A model generated the notes under the pieces. That model searched no databases. It saw only the letters and a program-made list of their open reading frames with translations, and was not told the origin of the DNA. Shown piece by piece: positions 34,801 through 46,550 of a stretch of 64,000 nt of DNA. Numbering within the stretch: the stretch's first letter is position 1; every line of letters starts with the position of its first letter. This stretch comes from Theobroma cacao (lineage: Eukaryota; Streptophyta; Magnoliopsida; Malvales; Malvaceae): positions 17,669,880 through 17,733,879 of the forward strand of contig NC_030854.1 of assembly GCF_000208745.1 (NCBI RefSeq), in the 5' to 3' direction. A program made the translations under genes and the position numbers.

Positions 34801-36699
34801 GCATTGCGAGTTGGTTTAGGGTGTGTATTAATGCAGCATGGAAAGGTGATTGCGTATGCATCTAGGCAACTTAAAAGGCATAAGCAGAATTACCCCGCAC
34901 ACGATTTAGAGATGGCAACAATCGTGTTTGCCTTAAAGATTTGGAGACATTATTTATATGGTGAGACTTGTGAGATATATACGGACCACAAAAGCCTGAA
35001 GTATATATTTCAGCAGAAGGATCTTAACTTGCGGCAACATAGGTGGCTGGAGTTGCTAAAGGATTATGATTATACTATTCTCTACCATCCTGGTAAGTCA
35101 AATGTAGTGGCGGATGCCTTGAGTCGAAAATCGATGGGAAGTTTGGCACATATCTCCACAGATAGAAAGTCCTTGATTATGGAGATTCATAGCTTGGGAG
35201 ACATGAGTGTGCATTTGGAAGTTTCAGAGGTAAATGCATTGCTAGCACATTTTAGAGTGAGGCCTATCTTAATAGACTGAATTAAGGAAGCACAATGTAA
35301 AGATGATTTCGTAGCTAAGGCCTTAGAGGACCCTCAAGGAAGGAAAGGGAAGATGTTTACCAAAGGCACAGATGGAGTGTTGAGGTATGGAACTAGACTT
35401 TATGTGCCGGACAGGGATGGACTAAGGAGAGAAATATTGGAGGAGGCTCACATGGCAACTTATGTGGTACATCCAGGGGCTACAAGGATGTATCAAGATT
35501 TGAAGGAGATGTATTGGTGGGAAGGACTTAAAAGAGATGTAGTGGAGTTCGTCTCCAAATGCCTAGTTTGTGAGCAGGTTAAGGCCGAGCATCAGAGGCC
35601 TGCAAGGCTATTACAGCCATTACTTGTGCCCGAATGGAAGTGGGAGCATATTGCCATGGACTTTGTAATGGGTTTGCCTCGAACTAGTGGGGGTTACGAC
35701 TTAATTTGGATCATAGTAGACCGGTTAACGAAGTCAACCTATTTTTTTTCGGTTAAAACTGCTTATGGTGCTGCCCAATACGCTCGAGTTTATGTGAATG
35801 AGATAGTACGACTGCATGGTATCCCCATTTCTATAGTATTTGACAGAGGAGCTCAATTTACTAGTAGGTTTTGAGGAAAGTTGCAAGAAGCGTTAGGCAC
35901 TAAGTTGGATTTTAGCACGGCTTTCCACCCGTAAATCGATGGCCAGTCCGAATGGACGATACAGACATTGGAAGATATGTTGAGGGCCTGCGTGATAGAC
36001 CTTGGGGTCAGGTGGGATAAATATCTACCCTTAGTAGAGTTTGCCTACAACAACAGTTTCCAAACTAGCATCCAAATGGCACCATTTAAAGCATTATATG
36101 GACGAAGATGTAGGTAACCCATTGGATGGCTAGAGGTGGGAGAAAGGAAACTCTTGGGGCCTGAGTTGGTACAAGATGCCACCGAGAAAATACACATGAT
36201 TCGACAACGGATGTTAACAGCACAAAGTAGACAGAAATCATATGTTGATAATAGACAGAGAGACTTGGAATTTCATGTGGGGGATCACGTATTCCTGAAG
36301 GTCTCACTAGTTAAAGGGGTAATGAGGTTTGGCAAGAAAGGAAAATTAAGCCCTCGATATATAGGACCCTTCGAGATCTTAGAAAGGGTTGGAGCGGTGG
36401 CTTATCGTTTGGCGCTACCACCAAACCTTTCGAATATTCACCCCGTATTTCATGTGTCAATGTTTAGGAAATATAACCCGAATCCATCTCATGTAATACG
36501 GTATGAGACCATCTAGCTAAAAGAGGATTTGACTTATGAGGAGCAACCAGTAGCTATCCTCGATCGACAAGTCAAAAAGCTCTGTTCAAAATAAGTAGCA
36601 TCAGTGAAAGTGTTGTGGCGAAACTACACTAGTGAAGAGGTAACGTGGGAAGCCGATGAGGAAATGCGAACAAAGTATCCCCATCTCTTTGATACTTAG
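31836..36699 (+). pseudogene. gypsy gag-pol polyprotein, broken
   Basis: One long frame starts MPPKTQATSRRMG. gag core at about 32200-32680 ([19 protein letters not shown]). Zinc knuckle [14 protein letters not shown] at 33027-33068, whose last Cys is Tyr. Protease VLFDPGATHSF near 33340. RT from 33800 with [12 protein letters not shown] and FIDDVLIYS near 34345. RNase H around 34700-35130. Integrase HHCC region (35450-35580) and the D..D..E core ([34 protein letters not shown]). A chromodomain-like tail (PVAILDRQVKKL to TWEADEEM, 36540-36680) ends at TAG 36699. An extra A near 34276 shifts the frame. Stops include 31989, 32279, 32681, 34314, 35280, 35874 and 36516. Confidence 0.92.
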
Positions 36700-36747
36700 A
36701 GGTACGTTACCTTATAGTGAATTTAAATTCGGGGACCGAATTTCTTT

Positions 36748-36760
36748 AAGTGGGGGAGGA
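36748..36760 (+). other. polypurine tract
   Basis: AAGTGGGGGAGGA ends directly at the 3' LTR, the position where plus-strand DNA priming takes place in Ty3/gypsy elements. Confidence 0.85.
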
Positions 36761-37150
36761 TGTGAGACCTCAATCTCTATAGGCTTGTAACTAGGCATAG
36801 ACACAATAACACAGGCCATGGGTAGTTTCATCATTTTCTCTAATAAGCTCCCATAAGAAAGTTTTATGATATTTTAAGGTCTAAATAGGCATAAGACCAC
36901 ATAAATGATGTGTAATGATGAAAACATGAAGAAAACTAGAAATGACAATAATTTTCACGATAGGGGTAAAATGGTCATTTTTCACATTGGGTTAGAATTT
37001 TAAGTTTTCATGAACCCGAGCATGTCTAGACCATTATGGACCTTGTCTTAGTGTCAAAAGAACAAAAAGAGTGCTTAAAAGATTGGAGGAGAATAAGCTA
37101 ATTTGTGGATGGGCAATTTGGTAATTTCAAGGGAATGGATAAGCTTGGGC

Positions 37151-37158
37151 TATAAATA
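37151..37158 (+). promoter_or_regulatory. TATA box in the 3' LTR
   Basis: TATAAATA in a GGGC-TATAAATA-TC context, at the same place as in the other LTRs. The 5' LTR lacks it because of its deletion. Confidence 0.6.
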
Positions 37159-37979
37159 TCTTCTCCTTACAGCAGCTTCTTGAATTTCCAGTAGCTTGTC
37201 TTCTTCTTCTTCTTCCATCTCACGTTGCTTCCAACCTCCATGGAAGCTTGATATGAAGCTTGCATAATTTTCTCTCTCTTGCTCTAGTTTTCATACATTT
37301 GAGCCCTTTTGACTAAAACCCTTGTATTCTTTCACTCGCTCTCCTTAAAACCCTTGAAAAATCTTATTTCCATACTTGCTCTCACTAGCTGGGCATTTTA
37401 GAGAGAGAAAAAGAGAATTACCCCATTTGTGTGGAAGCTATTAGAAGAGAATTCAACTACAAAGGAACCCTAGGGTGAGTGATGAGCTAAGCTTGGTTTT
37501 TAGCTGTAGATAATGGCTAGTAATTTAGATTATGAGCTGTTTTATTGTTAAGGATGTTCATTCATTTTATAGTGATTTAGATAGTGAACATAGATAGCCA
37601 TTTAAAGTGGCAATTGAAAGCTAGCTAAGAGATAGCTTTTAGGGTTTATAGTATGTGAATTGACCTATTACTGATGCTAATGTGATTCTAGGTTCTAACG
37701 AAGCCCTATCACCCTAATTAGATCATTAACAGAATTAGAGTCAGCTAAAGGCTCTACAATCAACAGGTGAGTGGACTGCCTATCAAAACTATTTTGGGAA
37801 TGTGACTATTTGGTACAAAGTGTTTGAATGATTTTATACAACTTTTCTTAAAAATGAGTGCCTTGGGAACAAGCTCTTGAGAAATGGTTTATGTTGTGAT
37901 ATGAGGCTATTATGGATTCCTATACTGCTACATTGTGTTGATATATATGTATGTAGGAATATATTATTGTGTAATTATA

Positions 37980-38105
37980 TTGACTCGGCTATGTGTGAGT
38001 AGGGAGTGAGCATAGGCCGATGATGACCCGGTTATGTGCGAGTAGAGAGTGCGCATAATCCAGTGATGACCCAGCCATGTGCGAGTAGGGAGTGCGCATG
38101 AACTG
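37980..38105 (+). repeat. LTR tandem repeats
   Basis: Three units with ATGTGCGAGTAGGGAGTG, equivalent to those at 4436-4560. Confidence 0.7.
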
Positions 38106-38354
38106 GTGATGATGAGACGGTGTGCATGATGATGATGGGATGGTGTGCATGATGATGATGAGTATATGTATATATATACATACGTAATTATGTGTGTTAT
38201 AGGAAATTTATGAGTAATGGTATATGAGTGTAATGCATGTGAAATTTGGTACGTTAAACTTTGAGAAATTAGTATGTGTTTCATATTGGTTTTGGATATT
38301 TCAGCAGGGTGGTTTTCTTTGAGAGGTAAGTGAAATTTTCCTTTGGTGCCCTGT

Positions 38355-38700
38355 TTCTCGTTGCAGCGAGAATCATTTTCGCTGCAGCGAGAAACTCTCG
38401 GGTTTAGAGGGGTGGTGCTAGCCGAGAATCTCGCTGCAGCGAGAATGAATCTCGCTGTAGCGAAAAACTTTCTGTTTTTTTCCTCATTTGGCTCGGTTGC
38501 TACCCTATTTTCCATTTCATTGGTACCATAGTTGAGCATGAACTTCCAACATTAAAGAATAAATGAATTAAGTTTAAAATGAGGAGGTTTGGTGAGAAAC
38601 TCTCGGCTAAATGATAATTAAAGTCAAGTGTCGCTGTAGCAAAAATTCATTCTCACTACAGCGTAGCTGCAGTGAGAATGCCTTTCCTCTGCAGCAAGGA
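38355..38700 (+). repeat. palindrome array in the 3' LTR
   Basis: Copies of TTCGCTGCAGCGAGAA, TCTCGCTGCAGCGAGA and TCGCTGTAGCGA, equivalent to the array at 4813-5300. Confidence 0.7.
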
Positions 38701-39330
38701 CCCGTCGTTTATTTGACTTGATTCGCATAAATGCTATTAAGTTTTTACTCTCCAAAACCTTTGTTGAGCATGGACTCTTTCCAATAAGTGATTTTTCTCA
38801 TGTGGGGTTTACATGAAGGGTTTAATAAGAACAAAAACAAATTGTATTGTTTTGAAAAAGAATGCTTCATGATTTTGTTAAACATTACTTATGGTATGCT
38901 TGTTCCCGTTCATGTTCACTCATTGGGTTTATACTCACCGTTTTCAACTTCATGTTTTCAGATCACGAGGTAGTTGGTAACTAGGTCGAGGTGCCCTTGT
39001 AGACTCGACTATTGGTAGGTGTCTCGGCATTCAGTAACTGTACATTCGTCGAGTTTCTACACTGAGCATCGAGTCTCCTTTTGATATGTATAGACAATTT
39101 AATGTAAATTATTAGAATACATGTTGTAGACAATGTATGTATATTTTAAATGAGTAATGCCAGTACGAGTTGGCAATGTCTATCACTATTTTGATTTAAA
39201 GTTATAAAATGTGACTTAGCAATATTTGATAGAATGATGAGTAGGATAAATAGATAGGCTTGCTTGGGCTTAGTGGACTATGTCCATTGGGCCTTTGCGC
39301 CGGTCATGGCCCAGAATTTGGGTCGTGACA

Positions 39331-39335
39331 ATGAG
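39331..39335. repeat. target-site duplication ATGAG (right)
   Basis: Copy of 30689-30693. Confidence 0.9.
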
Positions 39336-40634
39336 AATCATTTTTTGCTAATTCATTAGGACCATATCTTTTAACAAAACCTATTCTATACAATTAACTT
39401 TTTTGTCTTTTAAGCCATGTTTGTGTTAACCCTTCTCTTACCCTTAAGCACATCCAACTTGAATTAGATTTTTCATACCTATTATCATGTATCAATATTT
39501 CATCCATTCAACGAACTATCATAATTTTTTCCAAAAATAAAAATGAATTATCTAACTAAAATTCTTTCCTCACATGAAAAACTGGTTATTGGAACTCACA
39601 AAACACAGTAACTTTTCTACACGGATGGGCATCCATTATTAGAATTCATTTCTTAGGAAAAAAAAAAAATCTTTCCTTCACAACATGCCATAAGACCATA
39701 TCATTTCCTTTTCTGTTTAATATCTCAATGTAAGGATCTCCCAGTTCAATTCATAGCATTACAACAACAGATTTCAAGCCACATAACTTATATTTCCAAT
39801 CAAAATATAACTTACAAGTGTTAAAGATCTAATTCTTACCAATAAAATTTTCAATTTCAGAGGTAACTTGGTGAAAATTATTACATGCAACTTTTTCTTC
39901 TTGAACTTCTTTCAAAAGTAAACAAAATAGTTACTTAAAATTTCATCTTTCAATTGTCACTTTGTCAATTATTGACTTTTTAACTGCTAAAAATATCAAA
40001 ACCAGACTTTTCTCTTTTTGCTAGAACCAAGTTAAATGTTTAAGATTCACATACGCCTCACCCCAACAACAAACATATATATATAATCGTATGAAAATAT
40101 ATTAAAATTATTATACCAGAACATCGGAGCTAAAGAAAATCGTCACAAGAAATTAGACAAAATATAAAATTTTGAAAAGATCATAGGAAATTAAGAGTCT
40201 TGCTAATATGATTAAATTCTAACAATAAACAACCATGTAACAAAAATCACCCTTGGTTGTTTGGTGAGAAAACTGATAAGCATAAATATGAAAACAAAAA
40301 CTTGAAATGTTATGCTATATAAAAAAGGGGGTCTAAGTGACTATGATTGTAAATTCATAATTTTTAAAAAAAACTCAAAAATTGTAAAAAAAGAATGACA
40401 AAATTATGATAGTTAGAAGTGAAAATAAGTTAGAATCACTTGACCATCAATTGTGAAAGGAAGAAGGCCGAAAACAAAGTGTCCTTTTTTGCTATCCAAA
40501 CAAAGATCGATCAACCCACAACATAAAGCACCAAGACTTGCAAACACAGAAAACCATAAAATAAAAAATTTGGATCCATGGAAAAAAAGAAGCAAAATAA
40601 CAAAAAGAATAAATCTAAAAGAAATTGACAAAGT
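39336..40634. other. AT-rich region, nothing recognised
   Basis: Resumes the sequence interrupted at 30693. Holds poly-A runs and small overlapping open frames near 40413-40714 without motifs. Confidence 0.35.
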
Positions 40635-41020
40635 GAAGCAAGTAGAAAAAAATCATGAACAAAGTTGGGTTTTTGTGGAAGAACCTTGATTTTAGGTTTG
40701 CGTACTTTGTTCATAAGGCTTCAAAAATTAGGCAATTGAAACCAACGGTTTTTGGGATAATGAATCTCTTAGCAACAAAAGCATAAATATGCAATGAGCA
40801 CATCTAGAAAGGTACCCAAAACGAAAAGCAAGCAGAAAAAAAAATCATAAACAAAGTTATGTTTCCATGGAAGAACCTTGATTTTAAGTTTGGGTACTTT
40901 ATTCGTAAGGATTAAAAAATTAGACAATTGAAACCAATAGATTTTGTGATAAAGAATTTTTAGTGACAAAAGCATAAATATGTAATGAGCACATTTAGAA
41001 AGATATCCAAAACGAAAGTA
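40635..41020. repeat. tandem duplication, unit about 192 bp
   Basis: AATCATGAACAAAGTTGGG at 40651 recurs diverged at 40843, and AATGAGCACATCTAGAAAGG at 40793 recurs at 40984. Two direct units with about 10 percent differences. Confidence 0.75.
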
Positions 41021-41265
41021 CCAAATGAAGAACATTGAACCTCAACTTTTTTTTACAAACACAAACATAAATCGAGAGCAACGTTGAGGGTAAACAAACA
41101 CGAACGACAAAGAAGACTGATTGGAAAAGAAGAAAAGAAAACTCGAGAAAACTAAGAAACCTTAGCAAGAACCATAACACTGAGGTAGAGAAGGAAACAA
41201 TACATCGAGCCCGATGAAGGAAACATGGCACCATTTCAAATCACAGGATTGCTCAGCCGTACATA

Positions 41266-41270
41266 AAAAC
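41266..41270. repeat. target-site duplication AAAAC (left)
   Basis: AAAAC before the reverse solo LTR, repeated at 43836-43840. Confidence 0.75.
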
Positions 41271-43835
41271 TGTCACGACCTAAATTTCGGGCCATGACCC
41301 GTGCATGGGCTTAATGGACGTAGTCCACTAAGCCCAAGCAAGCTTATTAATATGACCTGTTCACCATTCCATCAAAAGTTACTAAGTTACATTCCATAAC
41401 TTTGAATCAAAATAATACTAAGCATTGCCAACTCGTAGTGGCATACCAATCAAAATGTACATATATTGTCAAAACATGCAATTTAATATCTTACATCACT
41501 TATACATATTTACAACAAAATGACTCTAGGCTTCCATTAGAGTGACCACAGTGAAGGTGTAGTTACTGAATGCCATTGATACCTACCAAAGATACGAATC
41601 TACAAGGACACCTTGACCTAGTTACCGGCTGCCTCCTGATCTGAAAACATGAAGTTGAAAACGGTAAGTATAAACCCAGTGAGTGAACAAGAAGGGAAAA
41701 AGCAAACAATAAGGAATGTTTAACAAAATCATGATGCATTCACTTTTCAAAACAATGCAATTTGTTTTAGTTCTTATTAAAACCCCTCATGTAAACCCCA
41801 CATGAGTAAATCACTTTATGAAAAGGGTCCATGCTCAACAAAGGATTTGGAGAGTGAAAACTTTAATAGCATTTATGCAAATCAAGTCAAATAAACGACG
41901 GGTCCTCGCTACAACGGAAAGGCAGCTACAGCGAAGTTTGGATTCAAGTTATTAGCCAAAAGAGGGTTTCTCACTAAACCTCCTCATTTCAAACTTAACT
42001 AATTAATTCCTTAATGTTAGAAGTCCATGCTCAACTATGGTACCAAAGAAGTGGAAAATAGGATAGCAACTGAACAAAATAAGGAACAAAACAGAAAGTT
42101 TTTAGCTACAGTGAGAATGAATCTCGCTGCAAAGAAAATTTCTGCCATAAAACAAAAAGTTTCTTGCTACAACGAGAATGAATCTCGCTGTAGCGAGAAG
42201 CTACAGTAACTTTCTCACTACAGCAAGTTTCTAGCTAGCATTACCCCTCAAAACCTGAGAGTTTCTCGTTGCAGCGAGATTCATTCTTGTTGCAGCGAAA
42301 ACAGGACACCAACAATAACTTTTGATTCTCTTAAGGATAGGCCATTTAGTTGTAAAGACAAGCTCAACTTAAACATGCTTAGAAATTTCCAAAGTTCAAC
42401 ATGCAAGATTTCACATGCATTTCATCCATAAACCATATTCATGAACTTTCTATAACACACACATTTACATATACATACATCGTCATCATGTGTGCACTCC
42501 CTACTCGCACACTCTATCATCATCATGTGTTCACTCCCTACTCGGACACTTCAACATCACCACCCAACATCATTCATCAATACACAACACATATTTATAA
42601 GATATATACATACATACCAGCATAATATAAAGCATATGGATTCATCCTTATACACATATCACAATTCACAATATCAAAAACATTTAATCAAGGCTTGTTC
42701 CTTGGCTCACATTTGCAAAGAAAAGTTGGATAAAATCATTCAAATATCTTGTGCAAACACATTCGCATTCCCAAAACAAGTTTGAAATGCAAGTCCACTC
42801 ACTATTATTTCATTAAACCATTAGTTGATTCTAACTTCCCTAATGGTCCAAATGGGACATTGGGGCTTTGTTGGAACCTATCATGCACAACAACATCACC
42901 ATTAACCCAACTTGACATTAACACTATTCCAAAGCTATTTTCTAAATTGGGTTCTACTAGTCATTCTTAACTAGTTTCCAACTACCATTAATTGGCTATT
43001 GTTTTCAATACTCTAATCACACTTAAATGAATAACAATCCCAACAAATAAACTCTCACAAATCTGGTTACTAGACATTTTCAACACTTAAAACTTAACTC
43101 CAATTTACTACTCACCTTGATAGCTTTGTAACTTTGAAATTTTTTCAAAAAAATTTTCCAAGCTATTATGGGAGTTCTCTCTTTCTCTCTCTAAACACCT
43201 AGCTAGTGAGAGAAAGTATGGAAGTAGGATTTTCCAAGGGTTTTAAAGTGAGAGAGTGGAAGAGCACAAGGGTTTATGAAAGGGTGCACCAAAAGCATGA
43301 AAAGTGGAGCTATTTTGAGAGAGGTTATGGAGGTTCATATCAAGCTTCCATGGAGGTTGGAAGCAACGTGAAAAAGAAGAAGGAAGAAGAAGAAGAAGCT
43401 GTTGGAAAATGGGAGAAGAAGCTGCTGGAAGAAAGAGATATTTATAGATCGAGCTTATCCACTCCACTTAAATTACTAAAATGCCCTCACAAGTCAACTT
43501 GTTCTCCTCCAATCCTTTATGCAATCTTTTTGCTCTTTTGACACTGGGACAAGGTCCATAATGGTCTAGAAATGCTCGGGTTCATGAAAACTTATAAATT
43601 TTTACCCGAGGTGAAAAATGACCATTTTGCCCCTACCGTGAAAGTCATCACCATTTTTATTTCCTTCGTCATTTTACCCATAGTTAATCATCCATTTATG
43701 CCTTAGGCCTACTTAGGCCTTAATATTGTTTAAAACTTACTTTTAGGGGCTTACTAAGGAAATGACGAAATTACCCCTAGCACGTGTTATTGCGTCTATG
43801 CCTAGTTACGAGCCTATAAAGGTTGAGGTCTCAAA
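41271..43835 (-). mobile_element. solo LTR, same gypsy family, reverse orientation
   Basis: Starts TGTCACGACC (the LTR 3' end read in reverse) and ends GGTTGAGGTCTCAAA, where the LTR start TGTGAGACC is read in reverse with its two outermost bases changed. 2565 bases flanked by AAAAC. Shares the AAGCCCAAGCAAGC end, palindromes (42100-42300), tandem repeats (42488-42556) and a reverse TATA box (43439-43446). The open frames within (e.g. 43206-43541) are LTR leader sequence. Confidence 0.85.
43439..43446 (-). promoter_or_regulatory. TATA box of the reverse solo LTR
   Basis: TATTTATA on the plus strand, i.e. TATAAATA on the minus strand, upstream of the CT-rich leader with AGAAGAAGAAG read in reverse. 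Confidence 0.55.
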
Positions 43836-43840
43836 AAAAC
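43836..43840. repeat. target-site duplication AAAAC (right)
   Basis: Copy of 41266-41270. Confidence 0.75.
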
Positions 43841-43963
43841 ACTATTAACTTGAATTTCGGATAAACTAAAAACCATCATGTCAACTAACAAGAAAAACCA
43901 CTTTTGACTTTTGAAGCTTTAGAAAAAATCTCCTGACCATAACTTTAAATGCAACAGACCCAC

Positions 43964-43968
43964 CCAAC
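43964..43968. repeat. target-site duplication CCAAC (left)
   Basis: CCAAC before the copia 5' LTR and again at 54235-54239. Confidence 0.9.
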
Positions 43969-45146
43969 TGTTGCTCCATTAGTTTTTGATAATAATAAAA
44001 CATTCCCATTCATTTGTGTCTAATATCTCTACTTGAGCGTGTAAGACAAAAATTGTATACCAAGAATAAATAAATCATTCAAAGGCACATATCAAAAATT
44101 ATATGAATAAGAGAGCTACAATTGATCAACAAAACAGAAGCCTTTTAGCTGCATAATGAAGGGTATTAGTCAGCAAAAATTCAAATAAGAAGTTGGTGGG
44201 TTCAAGAGGTTTGAGAAACAGAGAAGACTTAGTCGACCAAGAAGTAAGTTAGTCGACTAAGAGCCTACTACCAAAAATCTGGACTTCAAGACAGAAACAA
44301 CTTAATCGACTAAGAAGGAAGTTAGTTAACTAAGAGCTCACTACCAAAAACTGGGATCAGAAGATAGAGACAATGTAGTCGACTAAGAGCACAATTAGTC
44401 GACCAAGATCATTTTGCCAGAAAATTTGAATTGAGCACTAGAAGACAGATTAATGGCCAGATCTGTCACCAAACTGTTTCTAATGGTCAAAAACTACCTA
44501 ACACCTATGAGAGCTGATTTTTCAAGTATTTAAGAGGTTCCAATGGCTAGAAATGCAATTAAGGCTTCCAATAACAAAAAGAGCTAAAAAAACCAGCAAA
44601 AACTCTTTGCATTCTTCTGCATTTCACGCTTATCCTTGTAAAAGATTCAAGTGCTTCACTTTGTACCACTTAGATCAAGTCATTGATCATAGGTGCACAT
44701 TTATTTCTCTTTTTCTTATATACTTAAGGTGAGCGAGTCACTCTAAGGGATTTGTTCAAGCTTGGATTGCTTGATTGAGTGTATAGGTTCTAACTTAGCC
44801 TAGAAAAGTTAGTTGTTGGGTTTTGGTTGATCCCGATAAAAACCATTGTGAAAGGTTTGGTTGAGCCTGGTAAAAGCCATTGCAAAAGCTTGGTGAAAGC
44901 TTGTGAATTTCACCTTTTATAATGGATTGGTTTGAAAAATCCTTGGTTGAACAATCAAGATAGTGGATGTAGGTCTTGGACCAAACCACTATAAATTCTG
45001 GTGTGATTGTCTGCTCTGTTTTTAGTTTTTCACTTATCTTTAAATCTCTCTTTTATCTTGCATTTGTCCCCAATTAGAAGTTAATTCTTGTAAGAGCTAA
45101 AAAGTGCTATTTACCCCCAATTTAGCACATTTACTTGGAACCAACA
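43969..45146 (+). repeat. 5' LTR of the copia element
   Basis: 1178 bases, TGTTGCTCC to GGAACCAACA. Includes an array of TTAGTCGACTAAG palindromes (44228-44402) and a TATTTAAG TATA-like box near 44527. Confidence 0.92.
44228..44402 (+). repeat. TTAGTCGACTAAG palindrome array in the 5' LTR
   Basis: Six palindromic or near-palindromic units (CTTAGTCGACCAAG, TTAGTCGACTAAGAG, CTTAATCGACTAAG, TTAGTTAACTAAG, TAGTCGACTAAG, TTAGTCGACCAAG), arranged in three pairs separated by ACAGA-containing spacers, 100-300 bases upstream of the TATA-like box. The 3' LTR has the same array at 53318-53494. Confidence 0.75.
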
Positions 45147-45148
45147 AG

Positions 45149-45161
45149 TGGTATTAGAGCC
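45149..45161 (+). other. primer-binding site (tRNA-iMet)
   Basis: TGGTATTAGAGCC, two bases after the 5' LTR. Confidence 0.8.
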
Positions 45162-45204
45162 TAATCCCTATTATTAAGGCCTAACACCCTTTGGGAAGAT
45201 CCAA

Positions 45205-46550
45205 ATGGCTTTTAAAAAATCTATAGTTGTTAAGGGACAGTCCAAAAATAGACTACCTCTTTGATGGCTCAAATTACCTATATTGGAGTACTAGGATGTC
45301 AATGTACATTAGGGCAATAGATTACGAGATGTGGGATGTTATCACTGAAGGTCCTTTTATTCCTTCAACCTTAAATATTGTAACCAACGAGATGATTCCT
45401 AAGCCAAGGTCTGAATGGACCGAAGCTAAAACCAAAAAAGTCCAAACAAATTTTAAGGTAACTAATACACTACATTGTGCTTTAACTCCCACTGAATTTA
45501 ACAAAGTGTCAACTTGTACTATAGCTAAACAAGTGTGGGATAAACTTAGGATTATTCATGAAGGGACTTTACAAGTTAAGGAGTCCAAAATAGCTCTTTT
45601 AACTAACAATTATGAGATGTTTAAGATGGAACCTAGTGAAGATATCACTAGCATGCTAGATAGATTCATAAACATCACAAATAAATTAAGTCAGCTAGGC
45701 AAACCAATTCTTGAGCATGAAATCGTTAAAAGACTTCTTAGAACCCTACCTAAAAATTGAAAGCCAAAGGTGACTGCCATTTATGAAGCCAATGACTTAA
45801 ATGTTATAATTCTAGATGAAATTTGTGGTTCTTTTCTCATTCATGAGCTGCAACTCAAGGAAGAGGAAGAAGAAGACAAGAGAGAAGCTAAAGAAAAGAA
45901 GAAAAGTATTACCTTAAAAGCGAGCATTTTTAAAGAAGAATTGGACAGTTTATCTTATGATGATGATGAGGAACTAGTTATGGTTGCAAGAAGGTTCAGA
46001 AAGCCAAAGACACCGAAGATTGGTTAAGAGAGGTTATAGAAGAGATCAAGGCTCTTCATGGAAAACTAAAAATAAAAATGAGTCCAACAAGAAGGAAGAG
46101 CTTATATGCTTTGAATGCAAGCAACTGGGACACTTTAAGTGAAAATGCCCTTTGCTGAAGGAGGAAACTCCGAAGAAAAATAGAAAATTGAAGAAAACAA
46201 TTGTGCCTGCAACCTGGTTCGATAGTGATACCTTAAGTTCTGATGATGAAGAAGAAAAGGTGGAAGAAAGAGCTAATCTATGTTTGATGGCAATGGATGA
46301 TGAATCCGAGATATCTTCATTTCCTTGTGATTTTTCAATTGATGAACTACAAGAGGAGTATGAATGTCTTTATGATGATTTTGAGAAACTTGCATCAAAA
46401 TATAAAACTTTGAAAAGAAAAACTGCAACTCTTGACACTGATTTGCAAAAGATAAAACATAATTTCAATTCTGTTTTTGAGCAAAGAAATTTTTTGCAAA
46501 TTGAATTAGAGCATTCAAAAATAGATTTTGAAACTCTAAAATTGGATTGA
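45205..46550 (+). pseudogene. copia gag, broken
   Basis: ATG at 45205 starts MAFKKSIVVKGQSKNR. One lost base near 45256 shifts to FDGSNYLYWSTRMSMYI, the conserved copia gag (UBN2) motif. Stops at 45760 and 46027 and another shift follow. A CCHC knuckle CFECKQLGHFK-stop-KC (46107-46148) has a TGA in place of Trp. Acidic, coiled-coil-like sequence follows to 46550. gag packages element RNA in particles; this copy could not. Confidence 0.88.

Larger units (their letters stand above)
30694..39330 (+). mobile_element. complete but decayed Ty3/gypsy element, Tekay (chromovirus) type
   Basis: An 8.6 kb element with TSD ATGAG, 5' LTR 30694-31610, iMet primer site, gag-pol 31836-36699, polypurine tract and 3' LTR 36761-39330. 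Domain order is gag, zinc knuckle, protease, RT, RNase H, integrase, chromodomain-like tail, which together with the PBS fits the Tekay/Del chromoviruses. The LTRs are alignable except for a 1.65 kb deletion in the 5' copy and differ at roughly 7 percent of positions in their first 270 bases by eye. gag-pol has a frameshift and about seventeen stops, so the copy cannot move by itself. Confidence 0.92.
36761..39330 (+). repeat. 3' LTR of the gypsy element, full length
   Basis: 2570 bases, TGTGAGACC to GGTCGTGACA. TATAAATA at 37151, tandem repeats at 37980-38105, palindromes at 38355-38470 and 38630-38700. The 191-codon minus-strand frame inside it (37964-38539) is a by-product of these repeats. 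Same family as the solo LTRs at 3213 and 41271. Confidence 0.92.

Noticed and set aside
37964..38539. 191-codon minus-strand open frame
   Set aside because: Lies wholly within the gypsy 3' LTR and is made of its tandem repeats and palindromes; the equivalent stretch in the solo LTRs is not open.
43206..43541. 111-codon open frame with a Lys/Glu-rich run
   Set aside because: Reverse complement of the CT-rich LTR leader; the run of Lys/Glu comes from AGAAGAAGAAG simple sequence.
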